Source of the DNA: Oceanobacillus sp. CFH 90083 | GTDB taxonomy: Bacteria; Bacillota; Bacilli; Bacillales; Amphibacillaceae | Reading direction: 5' to 3' | Length of the DNA: 64,000 bases | Assembly (NCBI RefSeq): GCF_009389585.1 | Contig: NZ_VIYG01000004.1 | Location: 124,001-188,000, forward strand | In this document: positions 1 to 7,391 of the stretch, in pieces | Position numbering within the stretch: position 1 is the stretch's first letter | Layout of the letters: each line of letters begins with the position of its first letter | The notes under the pieces: model-generated | What the model saw: only the letters and a program-made list of their open reading frames with translations | The model's database searches: none | Told to the model about the DNA's origin: nothing | Translations under genes and position numbers: made by a program

Positions 1-22
1 TATTATATCATAAATTATATTA

Positions 23-36
23 TATGCATGTGCATA
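23..36. promoter_or_regulatory. Candidate operator upstream of namA
   Basis: A 14-bp perfect palindrome, TATGCA-TG-TGCATA, lies in AT-rich DNA 26 bp before the GTG start of the ene-reductase. Its position suits a repressor site. The regulator is not identifiable from the sequence, and AT-rich DNA makes chance palindromes more likely. Confidence 0.35.
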
Positions 37-61
37 CAAATAAAATAAAAGGAGTTTTTAT

Positions 62-1108
62 GTGAATCATTTATTCAGTCCTTATAAAATTAAAGGTCTT
101 TCACTAAAAAATCGAATTGTTATGTCACCGATGTGTCAATATTCCGTCACGAAAGAAGATGGTGCCCCAAATGATTGGCACTTTGTTCACTATGTATCAA
201 GAGCGATTGGAGGAACTGGTCTAATTATTATAGAAATGACTAGTGTTACCCCTGAGGGGCGTATTACTAATGGCGATCTTGGTCTTTGGTCTGATGAACA
301 AGTACCACATTACCAACGGCTTATTAATGAAATTAAAAAATATGACACCAAGGTTGGGATTCAGATTGCCCATGCAGGCAGAAAAGCAGAAGATGCTAAT
401 CAGCCTGTAGGAGCTTCCAATATACCTGTAGAAGTATTACCAGAAGAAACAATGAATGGGGAACTTAAACCGCCAAGAGCTTTAACAAACCAAGAAGTAA
501 AAGAAACTGTTCAACAATTTAAACAGGCCGCTGAGAGAGCAGTAAAAGCGGGTTTTGATACCATCGAATTGCATGGCGCTCATGGTTATCTCTTGCATCA
601 GTTTATGTCACCAAGCATCAATAATCGTACAGATGAGTATGGAGAAGACCTGGCACTCTTTGGAGAAGAAGTGATAAAGGCAGTCAAAGCTGTAATGCCA
701 GCTGATATGCCATTAATCATGCGAATTTCTGCCATTGAGTATATAGATGGGGGCTACGGCTTGCCACACGCTATTAATATGGCAAAACGTTTTAAAAAAG
801 CTGGTGTAGATGTTTTTCATGTTTCAAGTGGCGGGGAAGGAATTCCCGGAGAACGAAAACCGAAAAACACTCCGGGTTATCAGGTACCCTTTGCACGTGA
901 GGTGAAAAAACAGTTAAATCTCCCAGTTATCGCTGTTGGTAAATTAAGCAACCCCGAACTGGCAGAAGCAACCATTACAAATGGAGATGCAGAGCTTGTA
1001 GCTGTTGCAAGAGGTATGCTTAATGATCCTTATTGGAGTTTGCATGCTGAGAAGAGATTAACTCATAAAGTAAAGCCACCTTTTCAATATGCTAGAGGAA
1101 TGAGATAA
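62..1108 (+). CDS. namA: NADPH dehydrogenase, old yellow enzyme family (YqjM type)
   Basis: This is a 348-residue FMN-dependent ene-reductase of the YqjM/NamA class, which uses NADPH to reduce the activated C=C bond of enals, enones and nitro compounds in the cytoplasm. It is a single TIM barrel of the usual family length (about 340). Visible class marks are the redox-tuning Cys25 in SPMCQYS with Tyr27, and the substrate-binding pair His171/His174 followed by Tyr176 in HGAHGY. The start is GTG, with GGAG 7 nt upstream. The gene is monocistronic and ends at a strong intrinsic terminator. The assignment to the thermophilic-like OYE subgroup is firm; the physiological substrate is unknown, with detoxification of electrophiles the usual inference. 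Confidence 0.93.
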   Translation: MNHLFSPYKIKGLSLKNRIVMSPMCQYSVTKEDGAPNDWHFVHYVSRAIGGTGLIIIEMTSVTPEGRITNGDLGLWSDEQVPHYQRLINEIKKYDTKVGIQIAHAGRKAEDANQPVGASNIPVEVLPEETMNGELKPPRALTNQEVKETVQQFKQAAERAVKAGFDTIELHGAHGYLLHQFMSPSINNRTDEYGEDLALFGEEVIKAVKAVMPADMPLIMRISAIEYIDGGYGLPHAINMAKRFKKAGVDVFHVSSGGEGIPGERKPKNTPGYQVPFAREVKKQLNLPVIAVGKLSNPELAEATITNGDAELVAVARGMLNDPYWSLHAEKRLTHKVKPPFQYARGMR

Positions 1109-1113
1109 AAAAT

Positions 1114-1163
1114 AAAGGGACTGTTGTACAATCAGTTACCTAAGTGCACAACAGTCCCTTTTC
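1114..1163 (+). terminator. Intrinsic terminator of namA
   Basis: A 14-bp perfect inverted repeat (AAAGGGACTGTTGT / ACAACAGTCCCTTT) starts 5 nt after the namA stop codon and runs into a T tract. Confidence 0.9.
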
Positions 1164-1174
1164 GTATAAGAGGA

Positions 1175-1321
1175 TGTTCAAAAAGTCCAATAAAAATGAC
1201 ACGGCGAATTTCTGCGTTGACCTGCTTTTTCCAATACTCACGTATTATAAAGCATACGCTCCGTTTGTAAAAAGCAGATCGCCTTGAACTTCTTGGTCCT
1301 ATTTATCGGACTTTTTGAACA
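1175..1321. repeat. Dispersed TIR element, copy 1 (147 bp)
   Basis: This MITE-like element is bounded by perfect 14-bp terminal inverted repeats, TGTTCAAAAAGTCC and GGACTTTTTGAACA. It has no ORF of its own. Inside, GACCTGCTTTTT near one side can pair with AAAAAGCAGATC on the other, around a small central ATAC/GTAT hairpin. Copy 2 at 18904-19050 is the same length in the opposite orientation and about 85-90% identical by eye. It sits between the namA terminator and the convergent aldo/keto reductase gene. Confidence 0.85.
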
Positions 1322-1381
1322 CATACTATAAATGTTTTCTTAATTTATGAGTTGAAGGCGCCTTCTCTCCTTCGATATCTA

Positions 1382-2224
1382 TCAAAACTCTTCATAAACA
1401 GCCGGGTTCTGATCTTTTAGACGTCCATCAGCCTGGGTAAGGCTATTAATCATAGCAACCTCTTCATCACTTAATTCAAAGTCAAAAATAGAGATATTTT
1501 CCTTCTGGCGGACTGGCGATGCTGATTTAGGGATTGCGATCGCTCCCAGCTGATAATGCCAGCGGAGAATAATTTGTGAAATGGTTTTATGGTGCTGATC
1601 AGCAAGCTTTTGTAAAGTTTCATTCTGAAGGAGGTCACTTGCTCTGGATAAAGGACTCCATGATTCCGTTGCAATATGATGCTTTGCATGGAATTTTAAC
1701 TGTTCTTCCTGATTAAATAAAGGATGCAATTCAATCTGGTTCACAGTTGGTAAGATGCCTGTCTCTTTCTGAAGCCGCTCTAAATGTTCTGGTAAGAAGT
1801 TACATACACCGATGGAACGGATATAACCAAATTTTTGTGCATCAATTAACGCTTGCCAGGCTTCTACATAGTTATCCTGAATCGGGTTTGGCCAATGGAT
1901 CAGGTATAAATCATAATAATCCAGATCTGCCCGGAATAAAGATTCTTGAATGGTAATAATAGCATCATCATAATGATGGTAACGTCCCGGAAGCTTAGAA
2001 GTTATAAATAATTCTTCACGTGGTACAGAGCTTCTGCGTACGGCTTTCCCTACAGTAGCTTCATTTTCATAATTATACGCTGAATCAATAAGTCGGTAGC
2101 CATTTGTAATGGCAGTATTAATTGCCTGTACTCCTTTTTCACCTTTCAGCTTGTACGTACCAAAGCCGACAGAAGGAATTTGAATACCATCATGTAATGA
2201 AATTGCTGGAATTTGCTTTGTCAT
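1382..2224 (-). CDS. Aldo/keto reductase (YtbE/YvgN type)
   Basis: An NAD(P)H-dependent aldehyde/ketone reductase of the AKR superfamily with a single TIM barrel (280 aa). The catalytic tetrad is recognisable: Asp and Tyr in LIDSAYNYENE, Lys in FITSKL and His in LIHWPNP. The C-terminal coenzyme region with IPKSASPVRQKENI is intact. The reading frame extends 7 codons upstream to a GTG, but that segment contains the ribosome binding site GGAGAGG. The ATG at 2224, 8 nt from that site, is therefore the likely start. The gene stands alone. Relatives reduce methylglyoxal and other reactive aldehydes; the substrate here is not determined. Confidence 0.9.
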   Translation of the reverse strand: MTKQIPAISLHDGIQIPSVGFGTYKLKGEKGVQAINTAITNGYRLIDSAYNYENEATVGKAVRRSSVPREELFITSKLPGRYHHYDDAIITIQESLFRADLDYYDLYLIHWPNPIQDNYVEAWQALIDAQKFGYIRSIGVCNFLPEHLERLQKETGILPTVNQIELHPLFNQEEQLKFHAKHHIATESWSPLSRASDLLQNETLQKLADQHHKTISQIILRWHYQLGAIAIPKSASPVRQKENISIFDFELSDEEVAMINSLTQADGRLKDQNPAVYEEF

Positions 2225-2295
2225 CCGCCTATCCTCTCCTTTCACTTATACTTAAAATCCTACCTATCTGCTGAGGAAAATTCAAACAATTTGTT

Positions 2296-2330
2296 TAAAA
2301 AGAAAAACTCTTACCAAATTCGGGTAAGAG
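2296..2330 (-). terminator. Terminator of the VOC/NTF2 operon
   Basis: Read on the minus strand, CTCTTACC-type arms (2308-2315 and 2322-2330) form a hairpin followed by a T-rich tail. It lies about 45 nt beyond the stop of the VOC-family gene. Confidence 0.75.
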
Positions 2331-2373
2331 GAGAATAAAATATATTTGCTTTCATCTATCTATGAAAATAAAC

Positions 2374-2805
2374 TTACATACATTCTTGAAGGTTCGTTGA
2401 GATTTGCCAGGTGATGCCAAATTTATCCTGCACCTGCCCATAAGAAGGACTCCAGTGCGTCTCCTGAAGCGGCATCAGCACTTTACCATCCGTTTTCAGC
2501 TTCTCAAATACTTCTTTGGATTTTTCAACATCCTCTAAAGTGACGCAGACATTTACTTGTGAACCTGTATCCAAAGGCTGACCTGGAAATGTATCGGAGA
2601 GCATAAAATACGTATTTCCTACTTGTATCTGGGCATGAAGTATCCGGCTCTTTGCTTCATCCGGGAGAGCAAATTCCGGATTCTCCGGTAAATCGCCAAA
2701 AGTCTGAATTCCCAGCACTTCGGCGTCCAGTGCATTTTGATAAAAATCAATCGCTTCCTTCCCTGTACCATCCATTGTTATATAAGCGTATACTCCTGCT
2801 GACAT
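2374..2805 (-). CDS. VOC-family protein (PhnB/glyoxalase-like)
   Basis: A 143-residue protein of the vicinal oxygen chelate fold, PhnB/YjdN-like branch (formerly annotated as 3-demethylubiquinone methyltransferase). The family signature is seen in the N-terminal segment with AIDFYQNALDAEVLG, the central YFMLSDTFPG strand, and the C-terminal YGQVQDKFGITWQIS motif shared by this branch. It has no signal peptide. It lies 12 nt downstream of the NTF2-like gene and is probably co-transcribed with it. ATG start, with GAGGAG 6 nt upstream. Members have no settled function; binding of a small organic ligand is assumed. Confidence 0.8.
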   Translation of the reverse strand: MSAGVYAYITMDGTGKEAIDFYQNALDAEVLGIQTFGDLPENPEFALPDEAKSRILHAQIQVGNTYFMLSDTFPGQPLDTGSQVNVCVTLEDVEKSKEVFEKLKTDGKVLMPLQETHWSPSYGQVQDKFGITWQISTNLQECM

Positions 2806-2817
2806 AGCATTCTCCTC

Positions 2818-3174
2818 CTATTTTTCCTGTGTTTGTTTAATCAAGTATGCGGTTAGATTTATTATTTTCCCATCCTTAAAGGTGTACCAATCATTAAAAT
2901 AAAAAGTTACCAGCTTATCATCTTCAGCAGACTGCATTTCACCCTCTACAACAGCTGTATCTCCATCAATTAATGTCCGGTGAACCCTATAAACATCTGG
3001 CTTATAATCACGCATCGGCTCCATCTTTTTAATAAAAGCAGCTTTTCCCTCGGCGATACTATGTCCAACCTCATTTAAGACAATATTATCTGCAACTAAT
3101 TCAAAAATAAAATCAACATCTCCATTGGCAAAAGCGATATTAATCTTTTCCATCAGTTTCCTGGAAACGGTCAA
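2818..3174 (-). CDS. SnoaL/NTF2-like small protein
   Basis: A 118-residue single-domain protein with the cone-shaped NTF2/SnoaL-like fold pattern: an N-terminal helix ending in FANGDVDFIFELVADNI, then strands with VHRTLIDGDTAVVEGEM and a C-terminal FKDGKIINLTAYL. The predicted start is TTG at 3174, because AGGAG stands 9 nt upstream. The next ATG, at 3153, lacks such a site. It precedes the VOC gene by 12 nt in the same direction. Its function cannot be named from sequence; relatives are small ligand-binding or isomerase-like proteins. Confidence 0.7.
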   Translation of the reverse strand: MTVSRKLMEKINIAFANGDVDFIFELVADNIVLNEVGHSIAEGKAAFIKKMEPMRDYKPDVYRVHRTLIDGDTAVVEGEMQSAEDDKLVTFYFNDWYTFKDGKIINLTAYLIKQTQEK

Positions 3175-3257
3175 TAAATTTCACTCCTTTCCTTCTTATC
3201 TATAGTATAGCAACAGCTGTTCAAACCGATTTCTTCCCGATTGCTCTATGCAAAAAT

Positions 3258-4043
3258 TTAATGAGAAATAGGCGAACGCTGCAGGAAGTGTTTCATTAAT
3301 AATGGTAAAGAAATAAGAATGGGCGGATCTGTAATTTCTGGTTTTCTCATGATAAGACGGGCCTCGGGCAGTGCGTGTTTTCCATCAATACAAATTGGAT
3401 AAGGATGGCGTGCACGTAATGTTTCATGCGGGATAAGAATCGTTTTGGAATCCATTTCCCATGATATAGCAGTTGCCATCAGAAAGTAAGTGCCGACAGG
3501 AATGTTCGTTATGTGAAAAGAATCAGACTGCATGATTAATGTTCCGCGGACTGGCAATCCTTCTGGGATCGGCTTTGGAAATAGACCGGCCAAGATAATA
3601 CCATTGAAGGCTTCTTCTGTATGGATGGACCCGGATAATTGATGAAAAGAAGAAGTATTTATCCTGGGATTCTGCAGCCGGTTCTGTTTTAAATGGGTCA
3701 TATATTCTTCAGAATGTTGCCGGGTAGCACGAAATGAAGCAGGCGTCATTCCAATGCTGTTGGTAAAACGTGTGGTAAAGGTTCCCAGACTTTGCTGACC
3801 AATTTCAAGGCCTATATCCCGGATTGGGAAGGCAGTGTTCAGTAATAATTCCTTGGCAAGCTGCAGCCGTAAGCTGGAAATATAGTACATTGGAGATACA
3901 CCGACCTGACGCTTGAACATACGGGAAAAATGATAAGGGCTGTAAGCGGCTTCATTAGCAAGTGTGTTGAGTGAAAGATCCTTATCCAGATTTTGTTGAA
4001 TAAATAAAATAGAATCCTGAACAGCCTTTTCTTGTATCAGCAT
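3258..4043 (-). CDS. AraC-family transcriptional regulator
   Basis: A 261-residue regulator with the double helix-turn-helix AraC DNA-binding domain at the N terminus (about residues 8-105). Recognisable parts are LANEAAYSPYHFSRMFKRQVGVSP and the second helix pair ending in GMTPASFR. The C-terminal 150 residues form a separate region of the GyrI-like effector type, though this is a weak assignment. The start is ATG with GAGGAGG 9 nt upstream. It is on the same strand as the VOC/NTF2 pair but 83 nt away, so it may be independent. The effector and target genes are unknown. Confidence 0.85.
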   Translation of the reverse strand: MLIQEKAVQDSILFIQQNLDKDLSLNTLANEAAYSPYHFSRMFKRQVGVSPMYYISSLRLQLAKELLLNTAFPIRDIGLEIGQQSLGTFTTRFTNSIGMTPASFRATRQHSEEYMTHLKQNRLQNPRINTSSFHQLSGSIHTEEAFNGIILAGLFPKPIPEGLPVRGTLIMQSDSFHITNIPVGTYFLMATAISWEMDSKTILIPHETLRARHPYPICIDGKHALPEARLIMRKPEITDPPILISLPLLMKHFLQRSPISH

Positions 4044-4194
4044 TATTTAAAACCTCCTCTATTACGAGTATAGCTTATTAACGGAGAATATCTAGATATA
4101 ATGTTAGAACTTTAAGTTATTTTTAAAGGGGTTTTTCATTCTCGAAAAAAAAGCTTGATAAAGATGGAATATCCGGGCAATAGCTTTAGGAAAT

Positions 4195-4223
4195 TTGCAT
4201 GCAGCACAAAATTTTTATATAAT
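4195..4223 (+). promoter_or_regulatory. Sigma-A promoter of the ABC-F leader transcript
   Basis: TTGCAT (-35, 4195-4200), a 17-bp spacer, and TATAAT (-10, 4218-4223). A transcript starting near 4230 would have a leader of about 310 nt before the ABC-F start codon. Confidence 0.7.
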
Positions 4224-4257
4224 GAATATAATTTACTTAGGAAATGGAGGTGTAGAG

Positions 4258-4416
4258 ATGTTTTTACAAGCTGAGAAGTCGTGCGGAGACTGGATAGAAT
4301 TCTTATATTACTGCCGTGCGAAATTTGCGGTATTTGCTGCTGACGGGATAGGTCTGTCCTTTTTTAGCAATTTAATAGCAAATACAAAAGCAAAAAAGCA
4401 TCTCTGCATCCGATAA
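4258..4416 (+). CDS. Leader ORF upstream of ABC-F gene (52 aa)
   Basis: A small ORF with a good ribosome binding site (GGAGG about 8 nt before ATG) lies between the promoter at 4195-4223 and the terminator at 4448-4484. It encodes 52 residues with aromatic and Cys-rich stretches (for example FLYYCRAKFAVFAAD). I do not recognise the peptide. Genes for antibiotic-resistance ABC-F proteins such as vmlR and msrD are often induced through translation of an upstream ORF that controls a downstream terminator, and this arrangement fits. The frame extends upstream to an ATG at 4195, but that lies inside the promoter. Whether the peptide is made is inferred, not shown. Confidence 0.45.
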   Translation: MFLQAEKSCGDWIEFLYYCRAKFAVFAADGIGLSFFSNLIANTKAKKHLCIR

Positions 4417-4447
4417 AGTACGGTTGATTATGAACCTTAACCTTATG

Positions 4448-4484
4448 AACACACAGGGAGAATATGCTCTTTGTGTGTTTTTTT
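4448..4484 (+). terminator. Attenuator-type terminator in ABC-F leader
   Basis: AACACACA plus GGGAG pairs with CTCTT plus TGTGTGTT (13 bp, two G-U pairs) and is followed by seven T residues, about 60 nt before the ABC-F start codon. It lies after a promoter and before the gene, so it should end transcription early unless relieved. Confidence 0.7.
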
Positions 4485-4541
4485 GTCTTTATAGCGACGA
4501 TAGCTTTATCTTCATGCAGAGAAGATAAAGGAGAATAAAAA

Positions 4542-6443
4542 ATGATTTGTCAAATGAATCAAGTAAAGAAAATGTACGGTGGAAATATTATATTTGAAAA
4601 TTTATCATTAGAGATAAAAGAGAAGGAACGCATTGGTATCGTTGGAAGAAATGGAGGGGGCAAGACCACGCTGCTGCGGTTAATGGCGGGAATAACGAAA
4701 CAGGATGAAGGAAATATTCATTGGAAGAAAGCAACGACCATCGGCTATTTGGAGCAAATTCCTCATCCGGGAGAGGGAATACGTGTATTTGATGTGCTAA
4801 AACAGTCTCATGAGGAAATTGTAGCATTGGAAAAACGGATGAAAGCGTTAGAGCAAGCAATGCAGAACCAAAATTCAGAAAAGGAAATGAATAAAAATAT
4901 TGAGGAATATGGAGAAGCACAGGATCGTTTTACGGTTCTGGGCGGCTATGAATTAGAAGCCAATATTGACCGGATTACGACCGGATTACAAATTGATGAT
5001 TTGTTACAGATGCCTTTTGAACAAATTAGCGGCGGAGAAAAAACAAAGGTCGGCTTAGCGAAAATTCTCCTCCAGGATCCAGACTTACTACTGCTGGATG
5101 AGCCGACCAATCATTTGGATCTGCCGGCAGTTGAATGGCTTGGTGAATTCCTGAACAACTATGAGGGGACTGTTGTTGTTATTTCACATGACCGCTACTT
5201 TCTGGATGAGGTAGCCGGAAGAATTTTAGATTTAGAGGATGGTGAGCTTGCTGTTTATCATACGAATTTCACTGGCTATGTGAAGGAAAAGGAAGAACGG
5301 CTGCTCCGGGAGTTTCAGGCTTATGAAGAGCAGCAGAAGAAAATAAAGAAGATGAAGGAAGCCATTAAGCGTTTGAGAGAGTGGGCGAATCGTGCCAACC
5401 CGCCAAATGAAGGACTGCATAAGCGTGCCAAAAATATGGAGCGTGCATTGGAGCGGATGGAAAAATTAAATAAACCGCAGTTACATCGGAAAAAGATGCA
5501 AATGGAATTGGACAGTTCGGACCGGAGTGGGAAAGATGTGGTTGTAATGACAGCTGTGCGGAAGCAATTTGGGGCAAAGCTGCTTTTTGATAACGTAGAT
5601 ATGCATATTCGTTATCAGGATCGTGTTGCAGTTATCGGGGAAAATGGAACAGGAAAATCAACGCTGATCCAGCTGATGCTTGGTAATTTAGAGCCGGATC
5701 AAGGGGAAGTTATGATTGGCAGTAATGTAAAGATTGGCTATTTATCGCAGCATGTTTTTCATGATATTGATCCGGATCAGACAGTGCTCGAAACTTTTCG
5801 TGAAGCGATTTCGGTTACGGAAGGAAAAGCAAGGCATATCCTGGCAAAGTTTCTCTTTTACGGGGAGCATGTTTTTCGTAAAGTAACACAATTAAGCGGC
5901 GGTGAAAAAATGCGTCTTCGCTTGGCACAGCTGATGCATCAGGATATCAATACGCTTATTCTCGATGAACCGACCAACCATTTAGATATTGATTCAAGAG
6001 AAGTATTAGAGGAGACCTTGGAAGGCTTTGAAGGAAGTCTGATTGCTGTCAGCCATGACCGTTATTTCTTAGATAAACAGTTTGATTATCTATATTGGAT
6101 AGAAGACAAGCGCATAACAAGATATCTGGGGAATTATTCATGGGCAAAGGAAAGGCGGAAAGGACAGCTGCCAGAAAAACAAACAGCACCATCTTCCCCG
6201 GATAAAAAAACAAACAAGAATACGAAAAAATCGTATAGAACCCCAGAGAGTCCGGCAATAATGATAGAGAAGCTGGAGAAGCAAATCGAAGGGCTGGAAG
6301 CGGAAATCTATGCGATAGAGCTGAAAATGGCAGGCACGACAGAAGTGGAAGAGCTGCAAAAGTTACAGGAACAGAAGGAAAATTATGGTAAAGAAAGGCA
6401 ATATGCCTATGAAAAGTTACTAGTTTTGGAGAGTGAAGGTTAG
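4542..6443 (+). CDS. ABC-F ATPase, ribosome-protection type
   Basis: A 633-residue soluble protein with two ABC ATPase domains in one chain and no membrane segments, as in ABC-F translation factors. Domain 1 has Walker A GRNGGGKTT (35-43), signature SGGEK and Walker B LLLLDEPTNHLDL. Domain 2 has GENGTGKST, a second SGGEK and LILDEPTNHLDI. Between them is a long charged linker with RLREWANRANPPNEG, the region that reaches the tRNA/peptidyl-transferase site in ARE ABC-F proteins. A C-terminal coiled coil rich in Glu/Lys/Leu ends the protein. The leader with uORF and terminator suggests drug induction like vmlR. Drug class cannot be predicted, and a housekeeping ABC-F role cannot be excluded. 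Confidence 0.85.
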   Translation: MICQMNQVKKMYGGNIIFENLSLEIKEKERIGIVGRNGGGKTTLLRLMAGITKQDEGNIHWKKATTIGYLEQIPHPGEGIRVFDVLKQSHEEIVALEKRMKALEQAMQNQNSEKEMNKNIEEYGEAQDRFTVLGGYELEANIDRITTGLQIDDLLQMPFEQISGGEKTKVGLAKILLQDPDLLLLDEPTNHLDLPAVEWLGEFLNNYEGTVVVISHDRYFLDEVAGRILDLEDGELAVYHTNFTGYVKEKEERLLREFQAYEEQQKKIKKMKEAIKRLREWANRANPPNEGLHKRAKNMERALERMEKLNKPQLHRKKMQMELDSSDRSGKDVVVMTAVRKQFGAKLLFDNVDMHIRYQDRVAVIGENGTGKSTLIQLMLGNLEPDQGEVMIGSNVKIGYLSQHVFHDIDPDQTVLETFREAISVTEGKARHILAKFLFYGEHVFRKVTQLSGGEKMRLRLAQLMHQDINTLILDEPTNHLDIDSREVLEETLEGFEGSLIAVSHDRYFLDKQFDYLYWIEDKRITRYLGNYSWAKERRKGQLPEKQTAPSSPDKKTNKNTKKSYRTPESPAIMIEKLEKQIEGLEAEIYAIELKMAGTTEVEELQKLQEQKENYGKERQYAYEKLLVLESEG

Positions 6444-6556
6444 AAAACGAAGCCATTTGTTAAAGGGGACATGAAAGCATATTTTGCTTTCATAGAATCC
6501 CTTATACTCTGGGGTACAAGATTTCAGGTGAAGGTATTTGCCTGGACGCAGACGGC

Positions 6557-7274
6557 ATTACTCACCCCATAAAAAGCGTTGGGGCTGCGATTACTCACCC
6601 CATTAAAGGCGTTGGGGTTGCGATTACTCACCCCATTAAAGGCGTTGGGGTTGCGATTACTCACCCCATTAAAGGCGTTGGGGTTGCGATTACTCACCCC
6701 ATTAAAGGCGTTGGGGTTGCGATTACTCACCCCATTAAAGGCGTTGGGGTTGCGATTACTCACCCCATTAAAGGCGTTGGGGTTGCGATTACTCACCCCA
6801 TTAAAGGCGTTGGGGTTGCGATTACTCACCCCATTAAAGGCGTTGGGGTTGCGATTACTCACCCCATTAAAGGCGTTGGGGTTGCGATTACTCACCCCAT
6901 TAAAGGCGTTGGGGTTGCGATTACTCACCCCATTAAAGGCGTTGGGGTTGCGATTACTCACCCCATTAAAGGCGTTGGGGTTGCGATTACTCACCCCATT
7001 AAAGGCGTTGGGGTTGCGATTACTCACCCCATTAAAGGCGTTGGGGTTGCGATTACTCACCCCATTAAAGGCGTTGGGGTTGCGATTACTCACCCCATTA
7101 AAGGCGTTGGGGTTGCGATTACTCACCCCATTAAAGGCGTTGGGGTTGCGATTACTCACCCCATTAAAGGCGTTGGGGTTGCGATTACTCACCCCATTAA
7201 AGGCGTTGGGGTTGCGATTACTCACCCCATTAAAGGCGTTGGGGTTGCGATTACTCACCCCATTAAAGGCGTTG
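6557..7274. repeat. 33-bp minisatellite, 22 units
   Basis: Direct tandem array of the unit ATTACTCACCCCATTAAAGG plus CGTTGGGGTTGCG. There are 21 full units and a final 25-nt partial one. Unit 1 is degenerate (about four changes); the others look identical by eye. Each unit holds ACCCCA and TGGGGT, which are reverse complements separated by 10 and 11 nt, so the array could form many alternating small hairpins on either strand. Because 33 is a multiple of three and the unit has no stop in some frames, long spurious ORFs run through it on both strands. There is no gene between 6444 and 7391. Confidence 0.95.
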
Positions 7275-7391
7275 CTATGATTTTTATTATTTCTAATGTG
7301 CAAAAAATGGTGAGCTTGGTAGAGATTCCTGTCGTTTTTTACGATATAATAGAAGTAACTTAGAAATATAAGGAGAAGAGAAGGTGCTGCA

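Noticed and set aside
4430-4528. Second uORF (starting MNLNLMNTQGEY) in the ABC-F leader
   Set aside because: No ribosome binding site, and it reads straight through the terminator hairpin, so it is less likely than the 52-codon uORF.
6557-7274. CRISPR array
   Set aside because: The 33-bp units are directly joined and identical, with no variable spacers, and no cas genes are near.
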